Positions 1-6,166 of a DNA stretch of 8,607 nucleotides are shown here, piece after piece. Below the pieces are notes generated by a model that was given only the letters and a program-made list of their open reading frames with translations, was not told the DNA's origin and searched no databases. The translations under genes were made by a program, and so were the position numbers. Every line of letters begins with the position of its first letter. Position 1 is the first letter of the stretch. The DNA is taken from positions 1 to 8,607 of the forward strand of contig JADFLD010000051.1 in the NCBI GenBank assembly GCA_022564535.1, given 5' to 3'. Source of the stretch: Gemmatimonadota bacterium. GTDB lineage: Bacteria; Gemmatimonadota; Gemmatimonadetes; Longimicrobiales; UBA6960.

Positions 1-268
1 CCTCGGCGTCTTGTGGCAGGGGGCCGAGGGCCTGAGACAGAGCGAGTTGGATCGCATCTTCGGTGACTTCGAGGGCGTCGACGCCGAGACACGGGGGCGC
101 ATCGAGCACCTTGCGGGCGCGCTCGTCCGAAAGATTCTTCACGAGCCCTCGCTCGCCATGCGGTCGGCTTCGGCCGATGGCCAGTCCGATGAGTACGCCG
201 ATATCGTGCGGCGCCTCTTCGCTCTCGACGATGACCGCGGAGACGCACCGGAACCCGAGGGGGCATGA
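1..268 (+). CDS. hemA: Glutamyl-tRNA reductase, C-terminal end (partial)
   Basis: This is the last 88 codons or so of glutamyl-tRNA reductase; the 5' part lies outside the window and the first complete codon begins at base 2. The enzyme reduces the glutamate on charged tRNA-Glu to glutamate-1-semialdehyde using NADPH, the first committed step of C5 tetrapyrrole synthesis. What is visible is the helical C-terminal dimerisation domain: an arginine/glutamate-rich helix (LRQSELDRIFGDF), then the family's typical I..L...LV.K.LH.P pattern, seen as ALVRKILHEPSLAMR, and an acidic tail. The catalytic Cys and NADPH domains cannot be seen. The stop TGA (266-268) shares the ATGA of the hemC start. Its place directly ahead of hemC is the classic hemA-hemC arrangement, which supports the call. 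The identification rests on one domain plus context. Confidence 0.88.
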   Translation, partial: LGVLWQGAEGLRQSELDRIFGDFEGVDAETRGRIEHLAGALVRKILHEPSLAMRSASADGQSDEYADIVRRLFALDDDRGDAPEPEGA

Positions 269-1182
269 CCCTGGCCTTCAGGGGACAGCTGAAGCTCGGG
301 ACCCGTTCGTCTGCACTGGCGCTCTGGCAGACCGACCACGTATCGGAGCGGCTGCGCGAGCTTTCTCCCGGATTGGACACCCGCGCAATGCCGCTCTCCA
401 CACTCGGGGATCGCAAAGCGGATGCGGTCTTGGCGGATTTGGGTGGATCGGCGTTTTCGTCGGAGATCGACCAGGCGTTGACCGAGCGGCGGATCCGCGT
501 CGCGGTTCACTCGCTCAAGGATCTTCCGATCGCCGACAATCCCGGCATCGTCACTGCGGCGATCCTGAGTCGGGAAGATCCGCGGGACGCGCTCGTGGGG
601 GCCGGCGAGGGTGGCCTGGCCGCGTTGCCGAGTGGGGCGAGGGTCGGGACGTCGAGTCCGCGTCGGACTGCGCAACTTCGTGCGGCACGGGGCGACCTGA
701 TCGTGGAGCCGGTGCGTGGCAACGTGGAGACGCGGATCTCGAAGGCTGTCGAAGGCCCGCTCGACGCGGTCGTGCTCGCGGTCGCCGGATTGAAGCGGCT
801 CGGGCTCACCGAGCACGTCAGGGAGCTGCTGCCCCTCGAGAACTTTCTTCCGGCTCCCGGGCAGGGAGCGCTCGCGGTCCAGTGCCGGCAGGACGACGAG
901 GAAGCACGCGCGCTCCTTGAGCTGATCGACGATCCTGTGGTGCGCGCGGAGGTGGATGCGGAGCGGGCGTTCCTGGCCGGCCTCGGCGGGGGCTGCTCTC
1001 TGCCGGTCGGCGCTCTGGCCCGACACGTGGAGGGCGGGCGACTCGAGCTACGCGGATTCGTCGGTGCCCTGAATGGGGACGAGACCCTTCGTGTCTCGGC
1101 GACCGGCGTGGACCCGGTCGAATTGGGTCGCTCGCTTGCGGAAGAGGCGCTCGGCCTGGGCGCGAGGGACCTTCTCGCTTGA
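265..1182 (+). CDS. hemC: Hydroxymethylbilane synthase (porphobilinogen deaminase)
   Basis: HemC polymerises four porphobilinogens into hydroxymethylbilane on a covalently bound dipyrromethane cofactor, in the cytoplasm. The 305-residue product has the usual family length and motif order: LGTRSSALALWQ (residues 11-22), AVHSLKDLP (80-88, with the catalytic Asp at 86), GTSSPRR (128-134), RGNVETR (151-157), PAPGQGALAVQ (196-206) and GLGGGCSLP (239-247). Cys244 is the expected cofactor attachment site. The ATG at 265 overlaps the hemA stop as ATGA, with GAGGGGG just before it, closer than an ideal ribosome-binding site. One oddity: the loop normally reading GGKGLF.KELE reads GGSAFSSEID (60-69), so two lysines studied in the E. 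coli enzyme (K55 and K59, numbering from memory) appear to be missing and the loop is about one residue shorter. All other signature residues are intact, so it is probably functional. Confidence 0.97.
   Translation: MTLAFRGQLKLGTRSSALALWQTDHVSERLRELSPGLDTRAMPLSTLGDRKADAVLADLGGSAFSSEIDQALTERRIRVAVHSLKDLPIADNPGIVTAAILSREDPRDALVGAGEGGLAALPSGARVGTSSPRRTAQLRAARGDLIVEPVRGNVETRISKAVEGPLDAVVLAVAGLKRLGLTEHVRELLPLENFLPAPGQGALAVQCRQDDEEARALLELIDDPVVRAEVDAERAFLAGLGGGCSLPVGALARHVEGGRLELRGFVGALNGDETLRVSATGVDPVELGRSLAEEALGLGARDLLA
1164..1169 (+). promoter_or_regulatory. Ribosome-binding site deciding the hemD TTG start
   Basis: GAGGGA lies 9 nt before the TTG at 1179, within the last codons of hemC. It supports the otherwise weak TTG start. 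The TTGA overlap with the hemC stop fits the coupling seen at neighbouring junctions. The next in-frame GTG codons fall inside the first beta strand (VVVTRP) and would truncate it. Confidence 0.6.
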
Positions 1183-1970
1183 GCGACCTTACGTCGCGAC
1201 GCGTGGTGGTGACCCGACCCGTGGCCCAGTCGGGCGAGATCTGCGGGCTTCTGGAGGGGGCGGGCGCCGTCCCGGTCCTGGTGCCGACGATCGCGATCGC
1301 GGCGCCGTCCAGCTTCGAACCCCTGGACCGCGCACTGCGCTCGGGTGAGGCGTACGACTGGATTGTGTTCACGAGCGCGAACGGGGTCCGGTCGGTCTTG
1401 GAGCGGCTCGCCGATCTGGGTCTGGAGCCGCCGTACCTCGCGGGCCTCCGACTGGCCGCGGTGGGACCCGCGACACGACGCGTGCTGACCGATGCTGGGC
1501 TGTCTGTGGCCGCGATGCCCACCGACTCCAGGGCGGACGCGATCCCGGAGGCGTTGGGCGACGTGCGGGGCGTCCGGATTCTGCTGCCGCGCTCCGATCT
1601 GGCCGACGCGACGCTGCCCCAATCGCTACGCGCGCGCGGTGCGCGCGTCGACGCGGTCGCGGCCTATGTGTGCGTGACGCGGCCGCTGACGAACGCCAAT
1701 CTGGGGGCCCTCGCGGCCGGGGTCGACGCCTTCACGTTCGCGAGTCCCTCTGCGATTCGCGGGCTCCTGGAAGGGGGTAGCCCGGATGTCACCTCGGCCC
1801 TCGAACAGGGCGTCGTGGCGACCATTGGACCAGTTACGAGCGAAGCCGCCCGAGTGCTCGGCGTACGCGTCGACGTCGAGGCGGAGGAATCTACCTCGCG
1901 GGGGCTTGTCGAAGCGCTATGCACCTACCAGGGTTGGGCACTTCAAAGCCCGTCACCGACCCCTCCATGA
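1179..1970 (+). CDS. hemD: Uroporphyrinogen-III synthase
   Basis: HemD closes hydroxymethylbilane into uroporphyrinogen III while inverting ring D. The 263-residue product shows the two-lobed Rossmann-like pattern of this poorly conserved family. The first strand VVVTRP is at residues 9-14, [11 protein letters not shown] at 60-70, AAVGPAT at 93-99, the second-lobe strand [12 protein letters not shown] at 131-142, [13 protein letters not shown] at 184-196 and [12 protein letters not shown] at 213-224. The paired 'F(T/A)S' strands and the 'IG..T...A' loop are the family's recognised substrate-cleft elements. Translation starts at a TTG that forms TTGA with the hemC stop and is preceded by a good ribosome-binding site, so the two proteins are probably made in coupled fashion. 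The gene ends in an ATGA overlap with hemB. It stands alone here and is not fused to a methyltransferase, as hemD sometimes is. Confidence 0.93.
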   Translation: MSDLTSRRVVVTRPVAQSGEICGLLEGAGAVPVLVPTIAIAAPSSFEPLDRALRSGEAYDWIVFTSANGVRSVLERLADLGLEPPYLAGLRLAAVGPATRRVLTDAGLSVAAMPTDSRADAIPEALGDVRGVRILLPRSDLADATLPQSLRARGARVDAVAAYVCVTRPLTNANLGALAAGVDAFTFASPSAIRGLLEGGSPDVTSALEQGVVATIGPVTSEAARVLGVRVDVEAEESTSRGLVEALCTYQGWALQSPSPTPP

Positions 1971-2965
1971 CTCCAACCAAATCCTCTTCGCATCGAGGGC
2001 CACAGCGGCTGCGGCGCACGGAAGCGCTGCGCGCGTTGGTCCGTGAGACACACCTCGGGGTCGACGATCTGATTTTGCCACTCTTCGTCACGGAGCGCGA
2101 CGGAGCGTTCGAGATCTCGTCCATGCCGGGTGTCTTCAGGCGGTCCGTGGAGGAGTCCGCCGCCTACGCCGAGCGCGTTGCGGAACTCGGAGTGCGGGCG
2201 GTCGTCCTGTTCGGCATCCCGAACGACAAGGACGCTTCGGGCAGTCGGAGTTGGGCTGCTCAGGGGGTGGTCCAACAGGCTGCACGAGCGATTCGAAAGA
2301 GGTGCCTCGATTTGGTCATCATCGCCGACACCTGCTTGTGTGAGTACACGGACCACGGACATTGCGGCGTCCTACGGGACGATCACACGATCGACACCGA
2401 GTCGACGCTCGAGGCATTGGGTCGCATTGCGGTCTCTCAGGCGGAGAGCGGCGCGGACGTCGTCGCGCCCTCGGGCATGATCGACGGCATGGTCGGCGCG
2501 ATTCGCGGGGCTCTCGACGCGACGGGCTTCGAAGAGACGGCGATCATGTCGTACGCGGTCAAGTACGCGTCCGCGTTTTACGGACCCTTTCGGGACGCTG
2601 CGGACGGCGCGCCCGCTTTCGGAGACCGTCGTGCGCATCAAATGGACCCGGCGAACGCGCGCGAGGCGCTGTTGGAGGCAGGGCTCGATGTCGAGCAGGG
2701 CGCGGACTTTCTCATGGTCAAGCCTGCGCTCGCGTACCTCGACGTCGTGCGCTCGCTCCGCGAGTCTTTCCCGATGCTGCCGCTGGTCGCTTACAGTGTG
2801 AGCGGCGAATACGCCATGATCAAGGCGGCGGCCCGCGCGGGTTGGCTCGACGAGCAAGCCATCGTGATGGAGACCCTCGTGTCGATGAAACGAGCAGGAG
2901 CCGATCTAATCATCACCTACCACGCGGAGGAGGTGGCCCAGTGGCTGCAGAAGACGACGCCGTAA
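1967..2965 (+). CDS. hemB: Delta-aminolevulinic acid dehydratase (porphobilinogen synthase)
   Basis: HemB condenses two 5-aminolevulinates to porphobilinogen; family members are usually octameric cytosolic enzymes. The start chosen, ATG at 1967, forms ATGA with the hemD stop and gives 332 residues, normal for the family. An in-frame ATG at 1919 would only add 16 unconserved residues read through the hemD tail. The N-terminal arm carries [15 protein letters not shown] (14-28), then LPLFV (37-41). The zinc site is the cysteine-rich form, [14 protein letters not shown] (121-134; Cys123, Cys125, Cys133), so this is a zinc-dependent HemB and not the magnesium type that has Asp/Ala there. The Schiff-base lysines are K199 in SYAVKYAS and K252 in FLMVKPAL, close to their positions in the E. 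coli enzyme (about 195 and 247). [13 protein letters not shown] (168-180) is also typical. The 3' end overlaps hemQ by 25 nt. Confidence 0.97.
   Translation: MTPTKSSSHRGPQRLRRTEALRALVRETHLGVDDLILPLFVTERDGAFEISSMPGVFRRSVEESAAYAERVAELGVRAVVLFGIPNDKDASGSRSWAAQGVVQQAARAIRKRCLDLVIIADTCLCEYTDHGHCGVLRDDHTIDTESTLEALGRIAVSQAESGADVVAPSGMIDGMVGAIRGALDATGFEETAIMSYAVKYASAFYGPFRDAADGAPAFGDRRAHQMDPANAREALLEAGLDVEQGADFLMVKPALAYLDVVRSLRESFPMLPLVAYSVSGEYAMIKAAARAGWLDEQAIVMETLVSMKRAGADLIITYHAEEVAQWLQKTTP
2926..2933 (+). promoter_or_regulatory. Strong Shine-Dalgarno for hemQ inside hemB
   Basis: GGAGGAGG lies 7 nt before the GTG at 2941. It encodes Glu-Glu-Val codons of HemB in its own frame. It is the best ribosome-binding site I see in the operon, and it decides the hemQ start in favour of the GTG that overlaps hemB by 25 nt. 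Confidence 0.75.
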
Positions 2966-3651
2966 ACGACGCGCCGGAGAGCTCGCTCAACCATTTCGGA
3001 ATCTTCACACTCACAGACGACTACTGGCGCCTCAGCGAGGACGAGCGCGCGGAGCTTCAGGTCCGGTGGGTCGAGCAGACGTCGGGCGTTGCGGAAGGGG
3101 TCCGGCACTATCGCACGTCTCCCACCCGAGTCGGGACGGACTTCCTCCTCTGGTGCGCCGTGCGCATGCTGGAAAGCACCGACCCGAAGACCTTCTTCGA
3201 CGCGTACGCCCGGATGCTCCGCCCGTTCCGGCGGTACGTGCGCATGGTGGACGTGATGTGGGGCTTCACCAGAGCCACGCAGTACCGCGGAGCGCGCGAC
3301 GCCGGGCGGATCGATCCGTTCGGCTCGGAGATACTGCCGTACCTGATCGCGTACCCGTTCTCCAAGACAGCCGAGTGGTATCTGATCCATCAGCCCGGCC
3401 GCCAGGCGATGATGAACGAGCACATCAGGATCCGGAGGAGCTACGAAGGGATTTGCCAGTTGCTCCTTTACTCGACGGGCCTGCAGGACCACGAGTTCGT
3501 AGTCGTCTACGAGTCCGACGATCTGCCCAGATTCTCCGAGCTCGTGCGGGAGCTGCGCGCGACGGCTGGTCGGCCGTACACGCTCCTGGACGCGCCGGTC
3601 CACGTCGCCACCCACGCGCTCACCGACCAGCCGGGCGAACTGTGGCCGTGA
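2941..3651 (+). CDS. hemQ: Coproheme decarboxylase (HemQ/ChdC, chlorite dismutase-like)
   Basis: HemQ oxidatively decarboxylates two propionates of iron-coproporphyrin III with hydrogen peroxide to give haem b, the last step of the coproporphyrin-dependent pathway. The 236-residue product has the ferredoxin-like chlorite dismutase fold pattern: [16 protein letters not shown] near the N-terminus, then [14 protein letters not shown] (102-115), and the key block from 133 on. That block includes [14 protein letters not shown] and MMNEHIR. By spacing, Tyr138 matches the catalytic tyrosine, Lys142 the propionate-contacting lysine and His161 the proximal haem ligand of Gram-positive HemQ (Y145 and K149 in S. 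aureus; numbering from memory). [12 protein letters not shown] and the C-terminal LVRELR...RPYTLLDAP follow the family. The loop between Lys142 and the Trp is about four residues shorter than in Firmicutes. True chlorite dismutases carry a distal Arg; context among haem genes favours HemQ. Translation starts at GTG 2941 behind GGAGGAGG, and the stop overlaps hemE as GTGA. Confidence 0.93.
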   Translation: MAAEDDAVNDAPESSLNHFGIFTLTDDYWRLSEDERAELQVRWVEQTSGVAEGVRHYRTSPTRVGTDFLLWCAVRMLESTDPKTFFDAYARMLRPFRRYVRMVDVMWGFTRATQYRGARDAGRIDPFGSEILPYLIAYPFSKTAEWYLIHQPGRQAMMNEHIRIRRSYEGICQLLLYSTGLQDHEFVVVYESDDLPRFSELVRELRATAGRPYTLLDAPVHVATHALTDQPGELWP

Positions 3652-4688
3652 CCGAACCGAGCCTTGTCACGGCGTGCCGGTGTCAGCCCGTAGACCGCAC
3701 GCCGACCTGGTTCATGAGACAGGCGGGGCGCTTCCTGCCGGAGTACAGAGCCGTGCGGGAGCGGCACACGCTCCTCGACATCTGCGCAGAGCCTGAGCTG
3801 ACGGCGGAGGTAACGCTGCAGCCGATTCGGCGCTTCGGGATGGACGGCGCCATCATCTTCGCTGACATCCTGCTTCCGCTCGTGCCCATGGGTGTGGAGT
3901 TGGACTTCATCCCCGACGTGGGCCCCTCCATCGGGAACCCCGTGCGGTCGGCCGGCGACGTGGCCGCGCTGCGCCCCGTAGAACCCCGCGAGTCTCTCGC
4001 GCCCACGCTCGCGGCGCTCGGCATGGTGCGCGACGAGCTGCCGGCGGAGACCGCGCTGATCGGTTTCGCGGGCGCACCCTTTACGTTGGCGAGTTATCTG
4101 ATCGAAGGCGGGCCCACGCGCACCTTCATCAAGACGAAGAGCTTCATGTACCGGGAGCCGGAAACGTTCGCCGCGCTCATGGGCAAGCTCACGGCCGTCA
4201 CGATCGCGTACCTGACTGCCCAGGCCGAGGCGGGCGCGCAGGTGCTGCAGATATTCGACAGTTGGGTGGGGCACCTCGGCCCGGAAGACTATCGCCGCTA
4301 CGTCAAGCCACACAGCGCCGCCATCTTCGAGGCGCTCGGAGCCCTCGACTGTCCGACGATCCACTTCGGCGTCGGTACCGGTGAGCTTCTGGAAGACATC
4401 AGCGAGGCCGGAGGGGACGTCATCGGGCTCGACTGGCGCGTCCCGCTCGACCAAGGATGGGAGCGAGTCGGTAGGGACAAAGGCGTCCAGGGCAACCTCG
4501 ATCCTGCCGTGCTCTACGCACCCCACGACTACATTCGTGAGCGCGTGGAGCGGATTTTAACGCTCGCGGGCGGGCGCCCGGGGCACGTCTTCAACCTCGG
4601 GCACGGCGTGACTCCGGCGACGCCGATGGACAGCGTCTCCGTCGTGTTGGACACCGTGCGTTCCTGGAGCGGCGCGACGGTCGCCTGA
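3648..4688 (+). CDS. hemE: Uroporphyrinogen decarboxylase
   Basis: HemE removes the four acetate carboxyls of uroporphyrinogen III to give coproporphyrinogen III without cofactors. With the GTG at 3648 (GTGA overlapping the hemQ stop) the product is 346 residues, normal for the family; an in-frame GTG at 3642 would add two residues and cannot be excluded. Motifs in order are PTWFMRQAGRFLPEYR (19-34), IIFADILLP (69-77), GFAGAPFTLASYLIEGG (139-155), QIFDSWVG, VQGNLDP and VFNLGHGV. Arg24, Arg28, Asp73, Tyr150 and His319 correspond to the substrate-binding Arg37, Arg41, Asp86, Tyr164 and His339 of the human enzyme (from memory; the first three share a constant offset of 13). The ribosome-binding site is weak (GGGCGAA upstream), so initiation probably depends on coupling to hemQ. 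In this operon its product is the branch point feeding HemY and HemQ. Confidence 0.97.
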   Translation: MTEPSLVTACRCQPVDRTPTWFMRQAGRFLPEYRAVRERHTLLDICAEPELTAEVTLQPIRRFGMDGAIIFADILLPLVPMGVELDFIPDVGPSIGNPVRSAGDVAALRPVEPRESLAPTLAALGMVRDELPAETALIGFAGAPFTLASYLIEGGPTRTFIKTKSFMYREPETFAALMGKLTAVTIAYLTAQAEAGAQVLQIFDSWVGHLGPEDYRRYVKPHSAAIFEALGALDCPTIHFGVGTGELLEDISEAGGDVIGLDWRVPLDQGWERVGRDKGVQGNLDPAVLYAPHDYIRERVERILTLAGGRPGHVFNLGHGVTPATPMDSVSVVLDTVRSWSGATVA

Positions 4689-4701
4689 TCGGGACGCCCC
4701 T

Positions 4702-6156
4702 GTGTCCCCTCCTGAGTCCCCCCCCGTTCCGACGATCGCGGTCGTCGGTGGCGGCCTCGCGGGACTGACCGTCGTCCATCGTCTTCTCCATTCCAGAGCC
4801 CGCCTGGAGGGCAGCACCGTCGAGGGACCGCCATGGCGCGCCCGCATCGTCCTACTGGAGCGAGAAAAGCGGCTGGGAGGAAAGATCCTTACCGAGTCCT
4901 TCGATGGCTTTGTGGTCGAGGCTGCGGCCGACAGCTTCCTCGCTCGCAAGCCTTGGGCGCGGGCGCTGGTCAGTGAGCTCGGTATCGCCCAGGAGCTTGT
5001 GGGCAGCCAGCCCGGGTGGCCCCGTGCGTTCGTGCGGCGCTCCGGCGCGCTCGTGCCGTTTCCCGACGGACTCACGGGGCTCGTCCCGACTCGACTCGCA
5101 CCGCTGTGGACCTCGGGGATTCTCAGCCCCCGCGGATGCGCTCGTGTCGCGATGGAACGTTGGATCCCGAGACGCGCTTCGGGCACGGACGAAACCGTAG
5201 CGGCGTTCGTGCGCCGGCGCTTCGGTGCCGAGCTTTACGAGCGACTCATGCAGCCCCTGCTCGGTGGGCTTTACGGGAGCAGTCCCGAGGAGTTGAGCGT
5301 CCAGGCGACGTTCCCCGTGCTCACCGACGCGGAGCGAAAATCGGGGAGTGTCACGAGAGGCTTGAAGGCTCAGGCGCGCGAGCGGGCCCAGGCGAGCGGA
5401 GGGGAGCCCGAGGGTGCCCCCTTCCTCTCTCTTCGGGGGGGGATGGGTGGATTGATCCACGCACTCGAGGCGTCGACCGGGAGGGCCGACGTGTGGCTGG
5501 GCGTCGGCGTGAACGCGGTCGGGCGGTCCGGCGACGGTTGGTCGCTCGACGTGCGCGGCCGACCCCCGCTCGTCGTCGACGCGGTGGTCATCGCGACCCC
5601 GGCCCCCGTGACCGCCGGCCTCCTGAAGGACGAAGACCCCGCGCTGGCAGCGGCACTCACGCAGATCCCGTTCACGTCGACGAGCGTCGTCACCGCCGCG
5701 TACAACGTGACGGACTTCCCTCGAGCGCTCAGGGGGCACGGGTACCTGAACCCGCTCTCGGAGGGGCGCAAGGTCGCGGGCGTAACCTGGTCGTCCCGCA
5801 AGTTCGCGGGGCGGGCCCCGGACGATCGGGTTCTGCTGCGCGGCTTCATACGCGATCCCCACCTCCCTGAGCCTGGATCCGCGGGCGATGAACGGTTGTT
5901 CGCCATCCTCGCCGACGAGTTGCGCGACGCGGTCGGCCTCGAGGCCGAGCCCTCGTGGTGGCGCGTCTTTCGTTGGGAGAACAGTATGCCCGCGTACACG
6001 GTGGGCCATCTCGAGCGGGTACGTACGATAGAGCGTCGGGTCGCGGAGCTGCCTGGGCTGTTCATCGCGGGATGTTCCTACGGAGGTGTCGGGATTCCCG
6101 ACACCATTCGGAGCGGGGAAGACGCCGCTCTTCGACTCATGAACTACGTGCACTGA
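4702..6156 (+). CDS. hemY: FAD-dependent coproporphyrinogen III / protoporphyrinogen oxidase (HemY type)
   Basis: This flavoprotein oxidase aromatises a porphyrinogen by a six-electron, oxygen-dependent reaction. The 484-residue product begins at GTG 4702, 13 nt after hemE, with GGGA seven bases before it. The FAD-binding Rossmann motif AVVGGGLAGL is at 13-22, and LLEREKRLGGK (51-61) supplies the ribose-binding acid, Glu53. Further on are ADSFLARKPWARALVSELG, the LRGGMGGLIHAL segment, WENSMPAYTVGHLERV, and the C-terminal FAD motif LFIAGCSYGGVGIPDTIRSG. Family members usually read E.GPDSFL where this one has EAAADSFL, replacing the Gly-Pro. I see no transmembrane helix. Because hemQ is in the same operon, the physiological substrate is more likely coproporphyrinogen III (CgoX activity) than protoporphyrinogen IX. 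That is inferred from context, since sequence by eye cannot separate the two. The coding sequence contains an 8-C run (4718-4725) and an 8-G run (5435-5442). Confidence 0.94.
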   Translation: MSPPESPPVPTIAVVGGGLAGLTVVHRLLHSRARLEGSTVEGPPWRARIVLLEREKRLGGKILTESFDGFVVEAAADSFLARKPWARALVSELGIAQELVGSQPGWPRAFVRRSGALVPFPDGLTGLVPTRLAPLWTSGILSPRGCARVAMERWIPRRASGTDETVAAFVRRRFGAELYERLMQPLLGGLYGSSPEELSVQATFPVLTDAERKSGSVTRGLKAQARERAQASGGEPEGAPFLSLRGGMGGLIHALEASTGRADVWLGVGVNAVGRSGDGWSLDVRGRPPLVVDAVVIATPAPVTAGLLKDEDPALAAALTQIPFTSTSVVTAAYNVTDFPRALRGHGYLNPLSEGRKVAGVTWSSRKFAGRAPDDRVLLRGFIRDPHLPEPGSAGDERLFAILADELRDAVGLEAEPSWWRVFRWENSMPAYTVGHLERVRTIERRVAELPGLFIAGCSYGGVGIPDTIRSGEDAALRLMNYVH

Positions 6157-6166
6157 GGCGCTGGCG

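Noticed and set aside
139..1622. Long - strand open frames opposite hemC and hemD
   Set aside because: Low-complexity, arginine-rich translations that shadow well-recognised genes; no motif or ribosome-binding site supports them.
1631..1647. Alternating CG hairpin (seven pairs, 3-nt loop) within hemD
   Set aside because: It is explained by Arg/Ala/Gly codons in GC-rich DNA; no sign of a regulatory role.
1919..1966. Upstream in-frame ATG as the start of hemB
   Set aside because: It would add 16 unconserved residues encoded within the hemD tail. The ATG at 1967 forms the ATGA overlap seen elsewhere in the operon and gives the normal family length.
2362..2940. N-terminal extension of hemQ through hemB, in the same frame
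   Set aside because: The extension is an Arg/Gly-rich shadow of hemB. The real HemQ fold begins just after the GTG at 2941, which has a strong ribosome-binding site.
3066..3647. N-terminal extension of hemE through hemQ, in the same frame
   Set aside because: The extra residues are an Arg/Pro-rich shadow of hemQ. HemE similarity begins just after the GTG at 3648.
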